A DNA stretch of 64,000 nucleotides from Pedobacter glucosidilyticus DSM 23534 (GCF_000425145.1 NZ_AULF01000023.1:26589-90588); one strand, 5' to 3'; shown: positions 53,202-63,659, numbered from the stretch's first letter. Made by a program: numbers and translations. The notes: generated by a model from the letters alone, not told the origin.

Positions 53202-54062
53202 TTATCCTAAATAAGATTTTAAGATTTTACTTCTTGAAGTATGACGAAGTCTTTGTAAGGCTTTATCTTTAATCTGACGAACACGTTCGCGAGTTAAGTT
53301 GAATTTCTCGCCAATTTCTTCTAAAGAAAGCGGATGGTTAGTGCTTAAACCAAAGAAAAGAACAATAATTTCTCTTTCTCTTTCTGTTAAAGTTGATAAA
53401 GAACGTTTGATTTCTTCAGATAAAGACTCATCTATTAACATGCTATCCGTATCTGGGTTGTCGTTTTCCAGTACATCTAGAAGTGTATTTTCTTCTCCTT
53501 GTACAAACGGCGCATCCATAGATACATGACGACCAGAGTTACTTAGCGTATCTGAAATTTTATCAACCGTAGTTTCTAAAATATCAGCAAGCTCTTCTGG
53601 AGATGGCTCTCTTTCATATTCTTGTTCTAGTTTTGAGAACGCTTTACTAATCTTACTTAAAGAACCTACTTGGTTAAGCGGCAAACGTACAATACGTGAT
53701 TGCTCTGCAATAGCTTGTAAGATTGATTGGCGAATCCACCAAACTGCATAAGAAATGAATTTGAAACCTTTAGTCTCATCAAATCTTTTTGCGGCTTTAA
53801 TTAAGCCTAAATTACCCTCATTTATAAGGTCGCCAAGGGTAAGACCTTGATTTTGGTATTGTTTTGCTACGGAAACAACGAAACGTAAATTTGTCTTTGT
53901 AAGACGTTCTAGGGCTGCTTGGTCGCCCTCTCTGATTTTTTGTGCGAGGATTACTTCCTCTTCTGCTGTAATTAGATCAACTTTTCCGATTTCGTGAAGA
54001 TATTTATCTAATGATTGTGATTCACGATTGGTAATGGATTGCGTAATCTTGAGTTGTCTCAT
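53202..54062 (-). CDS. rpoD: Primary RNA polymerase sigma factor
   Basis: The 286-residue protein is the short Bacteroidota primary sigma. It has region 1.2 ([20 protein letters not shown]), region 2 ([49 protein letters not shown]), region 3 ([20 protein letters not shown]) and region 4 ([47 protein letters not shown]). Region 1.1 is absent, as is normal in this phylum. It should recognise the TTTG/TAnnTTTG promoters seen here. A -7 box lies 45 bases upstream. Confidence 0.96.
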   Translation of the reverse strand: MRQLKITQSITNRESQSLDKYLHEIGKVDLITAEEEVILAQKIREGDQAALERLTKTNLRFVVSVAKQYQNQGLTLGDLINEGNLGLIKAAKRFDETKGFKFISYAVWWIRQSILQAIAEQSRIVRLPLNQVGSLSKISKAFSKLEQEYEREPSPEELADILETTVDKISDTLSNSGRHVSMDAPFVQGEENTLLDVLENDNPDTDSMLIDESLSEEIKRSLSTLTEREREIIVLFFGLSTNHPLSLEEIGEKFNLTRERVRQIKDKALQRLRHTSRSKILKSYLG

Positions 54063-54106
54063 CTATTTATTGTATATGCTCTATTTTTCTGAATAACGAA
54101 AGCTTG

Positions 54107-54114
54107 CAAAGCTA
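54107..54114 (-). promoter_or_regulatory. -7 element of rpoD
   Basis: The minus strand reads TAGCTTTG, fitting TAnnTTTG, 45 bases upstream of the ATG. No perfect -33 TTTG is seen; a GTTAAA stretch lies at the expected distance. Confidence 0.5.
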
Positions 54115-54300
54115 ATAAAACTTTGTCTGATTTAACGTTAATTGTGTGAAAATGTTGGAGTTATTTTAGAAAAATTTTCATTAATTATTTAAATTGTTTA
54201 CCACAAAAATCATTCCATCTGTACCTGGTTGTCAGATAGTGGAAAGGTTGTTTTTTATTGTAAAATATTGATAAATAAAAACTTACGAGCAATTAATTAC

Positions 54301-54909
54301 TTAAAAATAAATTCTACTGCCAAAACCTAGTTTAAAAATGTCATGAAGTCCTAGATATTTTGAATTTTGAAATAAGCTAACAAAATAAAGTTCATTGGTG
54401 TTAAACTCACTATAAAAACTTAATTTTTTGATACCTATTGACTTGAGTGTTTTCTCTGATTTCAAGCTTAGTTCAGTACTTAAAGATACGTGTGGCCTAA
54501 AAGCTGTTGACCACCAATAGTAGCCTTTTGGATAGTTATTATCATCCCATGTCGAATCAAAATTGCTACCTGCATGATAGGATAAAAAGAAGCCAGGATT
54601 TAGTGGACTTAAGGTAATGTGCTGATTGATTTTAATATGAAATGGGCGATAAGCAAATTTTGCTGTTACAATATGTAGGCTGCCTCCTTTTGAAGCAGGT
54701 ACATGACCATAATGTATATCTAGTGTACTATTCCCACTTTTATTTAAGTTATAACCAACTCCTGCACTTAAATAGCCTATACTTCCTGCGTATTGCGTAA
54801 TTACAGATTTTGGTATTAACCAATGTTTGGTTTTAATCGTATCCTGTTGAGCTGTGGCTACTTTTGCCAATAAGAAAACGATAATGATATTAATACTTAA
54901 TATTCTCAT
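54301..54909 (-). CDS. Outer-membrane beta-barrel protein of unknown function
   Basis: I chose the ATG at 54909 (MRILSINIIIVFLLAKVATAQQ), which gives a signal peptide; the upstream codon at 54942 does not. The 202-residue product has alternating strands (YLSAGVGYNLNKSGNSTLDIHYG, LSTELSLKSEKTLKSIG, KLGFGSRIYF), compatible with a small outer-membrane barrel. It overlaps the end of the metallophosphoesterase gene by about 20 bases, so the two are linked. Function unknown. Confidence 0.6.
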   Translation of the reverse strand: MRILSINIIIVFLLAKVATAQQDTIKTKHWLIPKSVITQYAGSIGYLSAGVGYNLNKSGNSTLDIHYGHVPASKGGSLHIVTAKFAYRPFHIKINQHITLSPLNPGFFLSYHAGSNFDSTWDDNNYPKGYYWWSTAFRPHVSLSTELSLKSEKTLKSIGIKKLSFYSEFNTNELYFVSLFQNSKYLGLHDIFKLGFGSRIYF

Positions 54910-55696
54910 ATTTAATAAGTTTACCGTTGACAATTTCCACATATAAAAACTCTCGGTTTACAACAGCTTCAGATACAATAAAAGGGATACTTCCTTCGAA
55001 GGGGAAATAAGCCGCATTATCGTTTTCATGAGAATGTAGTGAAACAATAGTCTTTGGATTGCTATTTAACAATTCTTCGTATGGTGTTCTTAAATTCATG
55101 TCAAAATCTCCTGATCTTGGCGGGATATGGGCTACGGAAACAATTCCTTCAACGTCATCTGTGTTTTGTAGCTCTTTTCTTATCCAGTCTAAGTCTGGTA
55201 CTTTTCCATTAAAATTATATTCTCTACTATTAGTGTCATGACAGATAAATTTGATGTCTTTGTAGGTGAAGCTGAAATTAAAATCGCCAAACATTCTCTG
55301 ATAAACCAATACACCATTTGCAATTAAATCATGATTGCCTACAACTCCGATATAAGGGACTTTTAATTGCTTGAAAATATCATAAATCCATTCTTTCTCT
55401 TGTAAGAGACCGAAATCAGAAATATCTCCATTAATGATTAGAAAATCTAGGTTTGGAATTTTATTGGCTACCCTTACTAAATCAACAGCTTGATCATAAG
55501 CTCTTTGAGTGTCACCACTAAGTATAAATCTTAGTGTATCTGAGGTAACTGGTTTTTGATAAAGTAACGCTAAGTTTTTATGATTTAAATTTGTGGGACT
55601 ATTTTTATCAAAAGCTTGGTTAGGGCTAAATTCTAAATTATCACAAGCACTTAAAATGGCTGTAAAGAGGAGGAGTACATATAAATATTTCGGCAT
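54890..55696 (-). CDS. Metallophosphoesterase lipoprotein
   Basis: The 268-residue protein has a lipoprotein signal (ILSACDN, Cys about 18) and a calcineurin-like fold with GDTQ (about 61-64), NGDISDFG (about 88-95), GNHD (119-122) and HSHEND (about 229-234). Metallophosphoesterases hydrolyse phosphate esters with a two-metal centre. The usual GHxH is SLHSHEN here, a modest variation. It would be attached to the outer membrane, facing the periplasm or outside. Confidence 0.85.
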   Translation of the reverse strand: MPKYLYVLLLFTAILSACDNLEFSPNQAFDKNSPTNLNHKNLALLYQKPVTSDTLRFILSGDTQRAYDQAVDLVRVANKIPNLDFLIINGDISDFGLLQEKEWIYDIFKQLKVPYIGVVGNHDLIANGVLVYQRMFGDFNFSFTYKDIKFICHDTNSREYNFNGKVPDLDWIRKELQNTDDVEGIVSVAHIPPRSGDFDMNLRTPYEELLNSNPKTIVSLHSHENDNAAYFPFEGSIPFIVSEAVVNREFLYVEIVNGKLIKYENIKY

Positions 55697-55751
55697 ATAT
55701 TTTTTTAGGTTTTACAATCCCAAAAATATTGCCATTAAATGCTTGTTTTAT

Positions 55752-56606
55752 TTAAATGACGTTTTGTTGATAATCTTTTAAATGGAAGGTGTTTTTTAAT
55801 CTTATTCCTTTATCTGTCATCTGTAAAGTACAGCATTCATGTAATGGGTCGTGTTCTAGTATAAGAACGTAGTTGTTTTTTTCTGCCAGTTCTAATATCC
55901 TTTTTTTCTCTTCTAAAGTTTTCAAAGGAAACATATCATAAGCCATCACATAGGGTAGCGGAATATGCCCTACGGAAGGAAGTAAATCTGCCATATACAA
56001 GAATGTTGTGTCATCAATGATGATTTCTGGGAGCATCATGGCATCAGTATGACCAAAAGCAAAACGTATCTTGATGTTTTCTGAGAAGGTATAACCATCT
56101 TCAACAGGTATAAATTTTAGCTGTCCGCTTTCTTGAATAGGTAAGATATTTTCTTTTAGAAAAGATGCTTTTTCTCTTGCATTGGGTAAAACAGCCCATT
56201 CCCAATGTTGTTGATTGCTCCAATAAGTTGCATTTTTAAACGCTGGAACTAGACGATTGTCTTCTTTAATAATAGACCCCCCGCAATGGTCGAAATGTAA
56301 GTGTGTTAAAATAACATCTGTAATATTATCTTTACTGTAACCAAGTTTTGCTAGCGAGCTTTCTAAAGTAGCATCGCCATGTAAATGATAATGACTTAGA
56401 AATTTTTCATCTTGTTTATCACCAATACCGTTATCAATTAAAATTAGTCTATCACCATCTTCAATTAATAAACAACGCATAGCCCAAGTGCATAAGTTGT
56501 TTTGATCTGCCGGGTTGGTTTTATTCCAAATAGCTTTAGGCACAACACCAAACATAGCGCCACCATCTAATTTAAAAAAACCGGTATCTATGGTATGGAG
56601 TTTCAT
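55752..56606 (-). CDS. Metallo-beta-lactamase-fold hydrolase
   Basis: The 284-residue protein has the zinc-binding motif THLHFDHCGG (about residues 100-109), further ligands around GHTDAM and DPLHECC, and the N-terminus DTGFFKLDGGAMFGVVPKAI common in lactonase-like MBL proteins (AHL or quinolone-type). No signal peptide, so likely cytoplasmic. Substrate unknown. A long repeat separates it from lpdA. Confidence 0.87.
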   Translation of the reverse strand: MKLHTIDTGFFKLDGGAMFGVVPKAIWNKTNPADQNNLCTWAMRCLLIEDGDRLILIDNGIGDKQDEKFLSHYHLHGDATLESSLAKLGYSKDNITDVILTHLHFDHCGGSIIKEDNRLVPAFKNATYWSNQQHWEWAVLPNAREKASFLKENILPIQESGQLKFIPVEDGYTFSENIKIRFAFGHTDAMMLPEIIIDDTTFLYMADLLPSVGHIPLPYVMAYDMFPLKTLEEKKRILELAEKNNYVLILEHDPLHECCTLQMTDKGIRLKNTFHLKDYQQNVI

Positions 56607-56970
56607 GGTAGTTGGTTGGTTAGTTTGTTAGGTATTAGTTGGTTGGTTTGTTAGGTGTTAGTTGATTAGTTTATTAGGTATTAGTTGGTTGGTTTGTTAG
56701 GTATTAGTTGGTTGGTTAGGTACTAGTTGGTTGGTTTGTTAGGTATTAGTTGGTTAGTTTGTTAGGTATTAGTTGGTTAGTTTGTTAGGGCTTGTCGTAA
56801 TTTTTTTTATTAGATATTAGTTGGTTAGAAATTAAAGATAAATTAACTAATCATCTAACCATCTAACAAACTAACCATCTAACAAACTAACCATCTAACA
56901 AACTAGCCATCTACAAACTAGCCATCTATCAAACTAACTATCTAACAAACCAACCAACTAACAAACTAAT
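56607..56970. repeat. Low-complexity inverted repeat array between lpdA and the MBL gene
   Basis: The left half (56609-56790) has about eight copies of a roughly 23-bp unit containing TAGTTGGTTGG, TTTGTTAGG and TAT. The right half (56845-56970) has the complementary vocabulary in about 16-bp units, CATCTAACAAACTAAC. Together they form a long imperfect palindrome able to fold into a hairpin on either strand. No ORF or promoter was recognised in it. This is the only gene-free stretch longer than 300 bases. Confidence 0.9.
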
Positions 56971-58359
56971 TTATAAATGAATCACTTCTCCGTAAGCATC
57001 TGCAGCAGCTTCCATAATGGCTTCGCTCATGGTAGGGTGTGGATGTACAGATTTGATGATTTCCATACCGGTAGTTTCTAGTTTTCTAGCTACTACAACT
57101 TCAGCAATCATCTCGGTAACGTTAGTTCCTATCATGTGTGCGCCAAGGAACTCGCCATATTTAGCATCAAAAATAACTTTAACAAAGCCATCTTTAGCAC
57201 CAGCTGCACTTGCTTTTCCTGAGGCAGAGAATGGGAATTTACCTACTTTGATTTCGTAACCTGCTTCTTTAGCTTTTTTCTCGGTATAACCAACCGAAGC
57301 AATTTCTGGAGAGCAGTACGTACATCCTGGGATGTTGTTATAGTCTAGAGGCTCTGGGTGATGACCAGCAATTTTCTCAACGCAAATAATGCCTTCTGCA
57401 GAAGCTACGTGTGCTAAAGCTTGGCCCATCACAATGTCGCCAATGGCGTAAACCCCTTCTACATTAGTTTTATAGAATTTATCTACTAAAACTTTTCCTC
57501 TATCGGTTTTAACGCCAACTTCTTCTAATCCAATTCCTTCTATATTGGTGGTTACACCAACAGCAGATAAAACAACTTCAGCTTCTATTTCTTTAACTCC
57601 GCTTTCTGTTTTAATAGAAACTTTGCAAAGTTCTCCGCTGGTATTAACAGCTTCTACAGAAGATTTGGTCATGATTTCTATACCTACTTTTTTGAAAGAG
57701 CGAGCTAACTGTTTTGATATCTCCTCATCTTCAACTGGCACAATATTATCCATAAACTCAACAATGGTAACTTTGGTTCCCATGGTTGCATAGAAATAGG
57801 CAAATTCCACACCTATAGCACCAGAACCTACAACTACTAAGCTTTTAGGTAGTTTTGGAAGTACCATAGCATCGCGATAGCCGATGATTTTTTTGCCGTC
57901 TTGTTTTAAGTTTGGAAGCTCTCTGGAGCGACCACCTGTTGCTAAAATAGTGTGTTTTGCAGTATATTCTTTAACAGAACCATCAGCTGCTTTAACTTCT
58001 ACTTTACCACCTTTTTTAATTTTACCTAATCCCATGATGACATCAATTTTATTTTTCTTCATCAGGAACTGGATTCCCTTGCTCATGCCATCTGCTACGC
58101 CACGACTTCTTTTTATAACGGCTTCAAAATCAGCCTCGGCACCGTTTACTTTAATACCATAATCAGCAGCATGGTTGATATATTCAAAAACCTGAGCACT
58201 TTTCAACAAAGCTTTTGTTGGTATACATCCCCAGTTTAGGCAAATTCCACCTAAAGATTCTTTTTCTATAATAGCTGTTTTTAGGCCTAGTTGTGCAGCT
58301 CTGATTGCAGCAACATAACCACCCGGACCGCTACCAATAACAATAAGATCGTAGTTCAT
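56971..58359 (-). CDS. lpdA: Dihydrolipoyl dehydrogenase
   Basis: The 462-residue flavoenzyme has the FAD motif GSGPGG (9-14), redox-active cysteines C40 and C45 in GGICLNWGCIPTK, the NAD motif VVVGSGAIGVEFAY (about 174-187), GVYAIGDIV and the active-site His-Glu in HPHPTMSE (about 444-451). It reoxidises dihydrolipoamide in the 2-oxoacid dehydrogenase and glycine cleavage complexes. Length is normal. It stands alone here, without E1/E2 genes. Confidence 0.96.
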   Translation of the reverse strand: MNYDLIVIGSGPGGYVAAIRAAQLGLKTAIIEKESLGGICLNWGCIPTKALLKSAQVFEYINHAADYGIKVNGAEADFEAVIKRSRGVADGMSKGIQFLMKKNKIDVIMGLGKIKKGGKVEVKAADGSVKEYTAKHTILATGGRSRELPNLKQDGKKIIGYRDAMVLPKLPKSLVVVGSGAIGVEFAYFYATMGTKVTIVEFMDNIVPVEDEEISKQLARSFKKVGIEIMTKSSVEAVNTSGELCKVSIKTESGVKEIEAEVVLSAVGVTTNIEGIGLEEVGVKTDRGKVLVDKFYKTNVEGVYAIGDIVMGQALAHVASAEGIICVEKIAGHHPEPLDYNNIPGCTYCSPEIASVGYTEKKAKEAGYEIKVGKFPFSASGKASAAGAKDGFVKVIFDAKYGEFLGAHMIGTNVTEMIAEVVVARKLETTGMEIIKSVHPHPTMSEAIMEAAADAYGEVIHL

Positions 58360-58534
58360 ATCTATTTAAATTTGGCTTCGAATTTAAGAAAATAATCTAA
58401 AAGGGGAGATAAGTATTCACATCCAAACGCATTTAGCTTTATTTAAGATGTGATATTTGTAAAATGTTAATAAATTCTTTGTGGATTTAACATTAATTTA
58501 ATGTAAATGTTAATGCAATGTGATTTCTTCAACT

Positions 58535-58542
58535 TATCTTTG
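58535..58542 (+). promoter_or_regulatory. -7 element of the Oar-like receptor gene
   Basis: TATCTTTG matches TAnnTTTG, 28 bases before the ATG. The -33 element is not clear. The surrounding region (58360-58570) contains AT-rich sequence with several TTAATG/TTAACA words. Confidence 0.55.
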
Positions 58543-58570
58543 TTGACAATTAACACTAACTTATTAATTT

Positions 58571-61500
58571 ATGAAGAAGTATTTACTAACACTAAATTAC
58601 TTGTTTGTTCTGATGCTGGCAGTTACGTCTGTGGCTTATGGGCAAATTACGACAAGTAGTATGACTGGAACGGTGCGAGACTCTAAAGAAACTATTATTG
58701 GAGGTACTGTAAAGGCAACACACTTACCAACAGGTACGGTTTATGCAACTACTACCAATGCAGACGGTAGATTTTCCCTTTTAAACATGAGACCGGGCGG
58801 TCCTTACACAGTTCAAGTAACTTATGTAGGTTATCAAGCAAAAACTTCAAGTAATATTTTCTTAACTCTAGGAGAGCCGTTTGTCTTAAATGTTACTTTA
58901 TCACAGGCGAGTACAGAATTAAGTGAAATAGTTGTAACTGCCGGTGGTAACTCAATTTTAAGTTCAGACAGATCAGGCTCTGTTACAAATATTGGAACGG
59001 CCCAGATTAATGAAATTCCTACAATTAATAGAGGTATTAACAGTTTAACCAGAGTAACTCCACAAGCACAAGGTAATAGTATTGGTGGTGGTAACTATCG
59101 TCAAAATAATATCACGGTTGATGGCGCTAATTTTAACAACAGTTTTGGTATCGGAACTAATTTACCTGGAGGTCAAGCAAATCCAATTGTATTAGACGCT
59201 TTAGGTGAAATTTCTGTTAACGTTACTCCTGTAGACGTTAGGCAGTCTGGTTTTATCGGTGGTGCTGTTAACGCTACAACACGTTCTGGAACAAATGAGT
59301 TTTCTGGCTCTGCTTACACGTACTTTAGAAATCAGAATAATGTAGGTACAAGAGTTGGAGGATATGATGAATTAATTCCAAATCCTAATGATGTGAAAAT
59401 TTACGGATTTAGACTTGGTGGTCCTATCATCAAAAATAAGTTATTCTTCTTTGCCAGTGTTGAATCTGATAAGCAATCTAGACCTGGTCAAAATAGATTA
59501 GCTTCTGTTGACCCATCTGATTTTGGAGTTAACCCAAGAGCTAATAGACCAACAAGAGCTGAATTAGATGAAATAAGCCAATACTTAAGAGATACTTATG
59601 GTTACGAAACTGGTGGATACGATGGTTATGGTTTCGAAAGTGAGCGTTTAAACTTATTAGGTAGAATAGATTGGAATATTAATAAAGATCATAAGTTTAC
59701 ACTCCGTTATTCTCAGCTAGAAAGTAAAAGTCCATCTTTTTTAAGTAACTCTACAAACCCTTTTATTGGTAGTCCTTACCCTGTAAATGGTTCAAGAACA
59801 GATAACAATGCCTTAGCTTTCGAAAATTCAAATTATTTTACTGATAACAACTACTACTCATTAGTAGCAGAATTAAACTCTACTTTTGGCGGCGGTAGAT
59901 TCTCTAATACGCTAAGAGCTTCATACTCTAACCAAAACGAACCAAGAACTTCAAATAGTTCTGTATTTCCTTTTGTGGATATCTTAAAAGACGGAAGACC
60001 TTTCACTTCTTTTGGATACGAGCCTTTTAGTTTTGGTAACTTAAGAGACGTAGAATCTTACAATGTTATAGATTATATACAGACTACAATAGGGAGACAT
60101 AATTTATTAGGAGGTATAGAGTTTGAAACGAGTACAACACAAAACGGTTTTCAACGTTTCGCAACTAGCTACTATATTTTTAATTCTTTTGATGATTTTA
60201 GAAATGATGCAGATCCCATAGGTTATGCAAAAACCTTTTCTTTAACTCCTGGATACGCTCAGGCTTTTCCAACTTTTAAAGATTCTAAGTATTCTTTATA
60301 TGCACAAGATGACTTTACCGTAAATGATAGATTACGTTTATCTTTTGGTATTAGAGGAGATTTATATACTTATAAACAAGATTTATTAAGCCATCCATTG
60401 CTAACACCATTAACGTTTGCTAACGGCGAAAAGTTAGACACAGGTGTTTTACCAAGTTCTGCTTTATTAGTATCACCGAGGTTTGGTTTTAATTATGATG
60501 TAAAAGGTGATAGAACTTTACAATTTAGAGGTGCAGTAGGTGTTTACTCTGGTGGTATTCCTAAAGTTTGGATTGTTAGCCAGGCAGGAGATTCTGGATT
60601 ACTTCAGTTTTCTGAAGTATTACAAAATAATTTTAACCCTATACCAAATAGAAAATTTAATCCTGATATTAATACTTATTTACCTGCTACACAACCTACA
60701 CCAGGTCAAGCATTACCAAACGCAATATCTTTGTTAACACCAAATGTAAAAGCACCGCAATCTTTTAAAACTAGTTTAGCTATGGATGTTAAGTTACCAT
60801 TTGGTTTAATAGGTACTTTAGAGGGTATTTACAATTATGATATTAATCAGGTTTTCTTTAGAAATCCAAATTTAGATCCAACTAAAGCTGCTCCACTAAA
60901 TGCTGCTGGTTATCCTGACAATAGAATTATTTATCCTAATTCAAATACTGATAAGTACATCAATAAATTAAGCGGTGCTGGTTTGCCAAGTACAACGGAA
61001 GCAGGAGCATTAAATACTTATGTTTTAGATAATGCAAGTGGAGGTTATAATTATTCTATTACTGCTAGAATAGAGAAACAATTTAGTAAAGGTTTTTCTT
61101 CATTTATAGCTTACACAAGACAAGAGGGTAAAAACTTTTTTGATGGAGGTGGTGACCAACCTTCTGGATCTTGGTTAAACAATCCAACTATTAATGGCTC
61201 TAATAGTAAAGAGTTAGGGTATAATGGTTTTGTACCTGATAGAGTTGTTGCGGGCATTACTTACAAAAAAGAGTATTTACGCAATTTAGGAACAACAATC
61301 TCTTTAATTTATGAAGGCTCAAGCCAAGGTAGGGTTTCATATACCTATTCTCTGGATATGAATAGAGATGGCGCTAATGCTGATTTAATTTATGTTCCAA
61401 GAAATCCTAGTGAAATTACCTTTACACCTTTTACAGCTGGTACTGGACCCAACGCAATTACATATACTGCTCAACAGCAAAGTGATTTATTCTTTAGATT

Positions 61501-61891
61501 GATAGAGCAAGATAAATACTTGAACTCAAGAAGAGGTAAATATGCAGAACGTAATGGTGGACTTTTACCATGGGTTAATAATGTAGATTTAAACTTGTTT
61601 CAAGATTTATTTGTTAATGTAGGTAAAAAGAAAAATACATTGCAATTCAATTTAACAGTAGAAAACTTTGGTAATTTAATTAACAGAAACTGGGGTGTAC
61701 GCTATTTCTTAGTTAGAAACCAGTTATTAGTTCCTACTAATTTAGCCGCACTTGATGCAAATGGTGCTACAAGACCTACTTATAGACTACAATTTGATGG
61801 AAATGCACCATCTCCAACAATTTTGAGAGATAATGTTGGCTTTGCATCAACATATAGTATGCAATTTGGGTTAAGGTATATATTTAATTAA
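58571..61891 (+). CDS. TonB-dependent receptor, Oar-like
   Basis: The 1106-residue protein has a signal peptide (1-25), a carboxypeptidase-regulatory-like domain (about 30-115), a plug domain (about 125-245; YRQNNITVDGANFNNSFGIG) and a very large barrel ending GFASTYSMQFGLRYIFN. It resembles Myxococcus Oar and Bacteroidota relatives, and differs from SusC. Substrate is unknown; Oar-type receptors are involved in secretion or uptake of proteins or large ligands. It is followed 28 bases later by a tandem-DUF4394 lipoprotein, likely cotranscribed. Confidence 0.9.
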   Translation: MKKYLLTLNYLFVLMLAVTSVAYGQITTSSMTGTVRDSKETIIGGTVKATHLPTGTVYATTTNADGRFSLLNMRPGGPYTVQVTYVGYQAKTSSNIFLTLGEPFVLNVTLSQASTELSEIVVTAGGNSILSSDRSGSVTNIGTAQINEIPTINRGINSLTRVTPQAQGNSIGGGNYRQNNITVDGANFNNSFGIGTNLPGGQANPIVLDALGEISVNVTPVDVRQSGFIGGAVNATTRSGTNEFSGSAYTYFRNQNNVGTRVGGYDELIPNPNDVKIYGFRLGGPIIKNKLFFFASVESDKQSRPGQNRLASVDPSDFGVNPRANRPTRAELDEISQYLRDTYGYETGGYDGYGFESERLNLLGRIDWNINKDHKFTLRYSQLESKSPSFLSNSTNPFIGSPYPVNGSRTDNNALAFENSNYFTDNNYYSLVAELNSTFGGGRFSNTLRASYSNQNEPRTSNSSVFPFVDILKDGRPFTSFGYEPFSFGNLRDVESYNVIDYIQTTIGRHNLLGGIEFETSTTQNGFQRFATSYYIFNSFDDFRNDADPIGYAKTFSLTPGYAQAFPTFKDSKYSLYAQDDFTVNDRLRLSFGIRGDLYTYKQDLLSHPLLTPLTFANGEKLDTGVLPSSALLVSPRFGFNYDVKGDRTLQFRGAVGVYSGGIPKVWIVSQAGDSGLLQFSEVLQNNFNPIPNRKFNPDINTYLPATQPTPGQALPNAISLLTPNVKAPQSFKTSLAMDVKLPFGLIGTLEGIYNYDINQVFFRNPNLDPTKAAPLNAAGYPDNRIIYPNSNTDKYINKLSGAGLPSTTEAGALNTYVLDNASGGYNYSITARIEKQFSKGFSSFIAYTRQEGKNFFDGGGDQPSGSWLNNPTINGSNSKELGYNGFVPDRVVAGITYKKEYLRNLGTTISLIYEGSSQGRVSYTYSLDMNRDGANADLIYVPRNPSEITFTPFTAGTGPNAITYTAQQQSDLFFRLIEQDKYLNSRRGKYAERNGGLLPWVNNVDLNLFQDLFVNVGKKKNTLQFNLTVENFGNLINRNWGVRYFLVRNQLLVPTNLAALDANGATRPTYRLQFDGNAPSPTILRDNVGFASTYSMQFGLRYIFN

Positions 61892-61919
61892 TATATAAGT
61901 TGTTAATTAAAATAAGAAA

Positions 61920-63659
61920 ATGAAGATGAAACTCATAAATTCAAACATAAAAATATTAGGCTTGGTAGCCTTATTTATAAGTTCTATAACTTCTTGTAAG
62001 CAAGAAGAAGAACTGTCAATTAATCCAAGTGGGGTTAGACCAAATATTGCTTTTGTTGGTTTAACCAATACTAATGCCACAACTAGTCCGGCTGGTCAGT
62101 TAATAAGATATAATGCAAATAATGTTAATCAGGTTGTTGGAGCTGCTGTAAATATTACTGGAGTTCAAACGGGTGAAAGCATCATTGCAATAGATTATCG
62201 TCCGGCTACGGGGATGCTTTATGGTATAAGTAACCAAAGTAGGTTATATATTTTAAATCCACTAAATGGAAATTCTAGAGCAGTAAATTCAACGCCTTTT
62301 GCTCCTGCATTACCTACTACAGCAGGTATAGTAGCAGGTTTTGATTTTGATCCAACATTAGATATTATAAGACTAATTACTAAGACTGGTCAGAATTATA
62401 GATTAAATCCTAACGATGGAAGCATATTAGCAACCGATGGTGCAATTAATGGTGTTTCTGATGCTGTATTGGCAGAAGCTGCTTACACTAATAATTTAAA
62501 CGGATCCACTACAACAGAGTTATATAATTTGGATTTAATTAATGCAAGGTTGTATAAACAAGTGCCAAATACTGGTGTTTTAACAACGGTTGGTTCTTTA
62601 GGTGTAAGACCTATTACAATTAATACCAATTCTGCATTTTCTACTGCCTACAATAACAATATTACCAACTTTAGAAATTCTGCTCTAGCAGGCTTTGATA
62701 TTGCTCCAACTGGAGAGGCACTAGCTGTATTTACTAATTTAAACGGAGCTGCTCCTGCTATACCGGTAGGTGGTATTTCTGCTGGTCCTCCTGCTAATCC
62801 TTCCTCCGCAGTTAATGCTGTTTCAGGTAATCCAACCCTATTTCAAATAGACTTGGTTACAGGCAAAACAATTGATTTAGGAGTAATTCCTTTTCCCGCA
62901 CCAAATAACGCACTTGCGGCAACAGCTTTAATAGGTATAGCAATAGCTCCAGCTCCGGTTGGCTATGCTATAGATGATGCTAATAATAACCTTTTAATAT
63001 TTAATTTAACTAAACCAGAACCTGTATCAAAAACCATTACTGGCTTACAAGCAAGTGAAACCATTGTAGGTTTAGATTTTAGACCATTGAATGGGCAACT
63101 ATATGGCTTAGGTAGTTCTAGTAGAATTTATGTAATTAATCCAGCTACTGGTGTTGCTACAGCTGTAGGTGTTTTACCGTTAGTTCCATTATTATCAGGT
63201 ACTTCTTTTGGATTTGATTTTATTCCTAATGCTGATTTAATAAGAATAGTTAGCAATACAGGTCAAAATTTAAGAGTAAACCCTACAACAGGGCTAGTAT
63301 CAAATATTGATGCTACTATAAATGGATCTAATAGTGTAACATTCTCTGCAACAGCGTATAATAATAATCTTGTTCCTTCTACAAATCCTGTATTCTTCTT
63401 GATGAATACAGCTACTGATAGTTTGTATAGAATTAACGATGCTGCAAATGGAAGAGTAACAAGAGTAGGGAAATTAAATGTAACTGCTGATGCTGCTAAT
63501 GGTTTTGATGTTAGTGCGGTAAGTAATACTGCATATGCTATTCTTACCAAAGGAACAGAAACTAGGATTTATACTATTAATACATCTTTAGGTTCTGCTG
63601 CACCAGGATTAATATTCCCAAGAAAAGTTAGGGCCTTTACGGTAGGTTTAGGTTTCTAA
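61920..63659 (+). CDS. Tandem DUF4394-domain lipoprotein
   Basis: The 579-residue protein has a lipoprotein signal (SSITSCKQ, Cys about 26) and two DUF4394-like halves: one from about residue 45 with ITGVQTGESIIAIDYRPATG (about 80) and one from about 350 with ITGLQASETIVGLDFRPLNG (about 372). DUF4394 forms beta-propeller-like structures of unknown role. Directly after the Oar-like receptor, it may be its surface partner. The 3' end is followed by a hairpin. Confidence 0.87.
   Translation: MKMKLINSNIKILGLVALFISSITSCKQEEELSINPSGVRPNIAFVGLTNTNATTSPAGQLIRYNANNVNQVVGAAVNITGVQTGESIIAIDYRPATGMLYGISNQSRLYILNPLNGNSRAVNSTPFAPALPTTAGIVAGFDFDPTLDIIRLITKTGQNYRLNPNDGSILATDGAINGVSDAVLAEAAYTNNLNGSTTTELYNLDLINARLYKQVPNTGVLTTVGSLGVRPITINTNSAFSTAYNNNITNFRNSALAGFDIAPTGEALAVFTNLNGAAPAIPVGGISAGPPANPSSAVNAVSGNPTLFQIDLVTGKTIDLGVIPFPAPNNALAATALIGIAIAPAPVGYAIDDANNNLLIFNLTKPEPVSKTITGLQASETIVGLDFRPLNGQLYGLGSSSRIYVINPATGVATAVGVLPLVPLLSGTSFGFDFIPNADLIRIVSNTGQNLRVNPTTGLVSNIDATINGSNSVTFSATAYNNNLVPSTNPVFFLMNTATDSLYRINDAANGRVTRVGKLNVTADAANGFDVSAVSNTAYAILTKGTETRIYTINTSLGSAAPGLIFPRKVRAFTVGLGF

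Noticed and set aside
56607..56970. CRISPR-like array
   Set aside because: The units are contiguous with no unique spacers of constant length, and the two halves are inverted. No cas genes are nearby.
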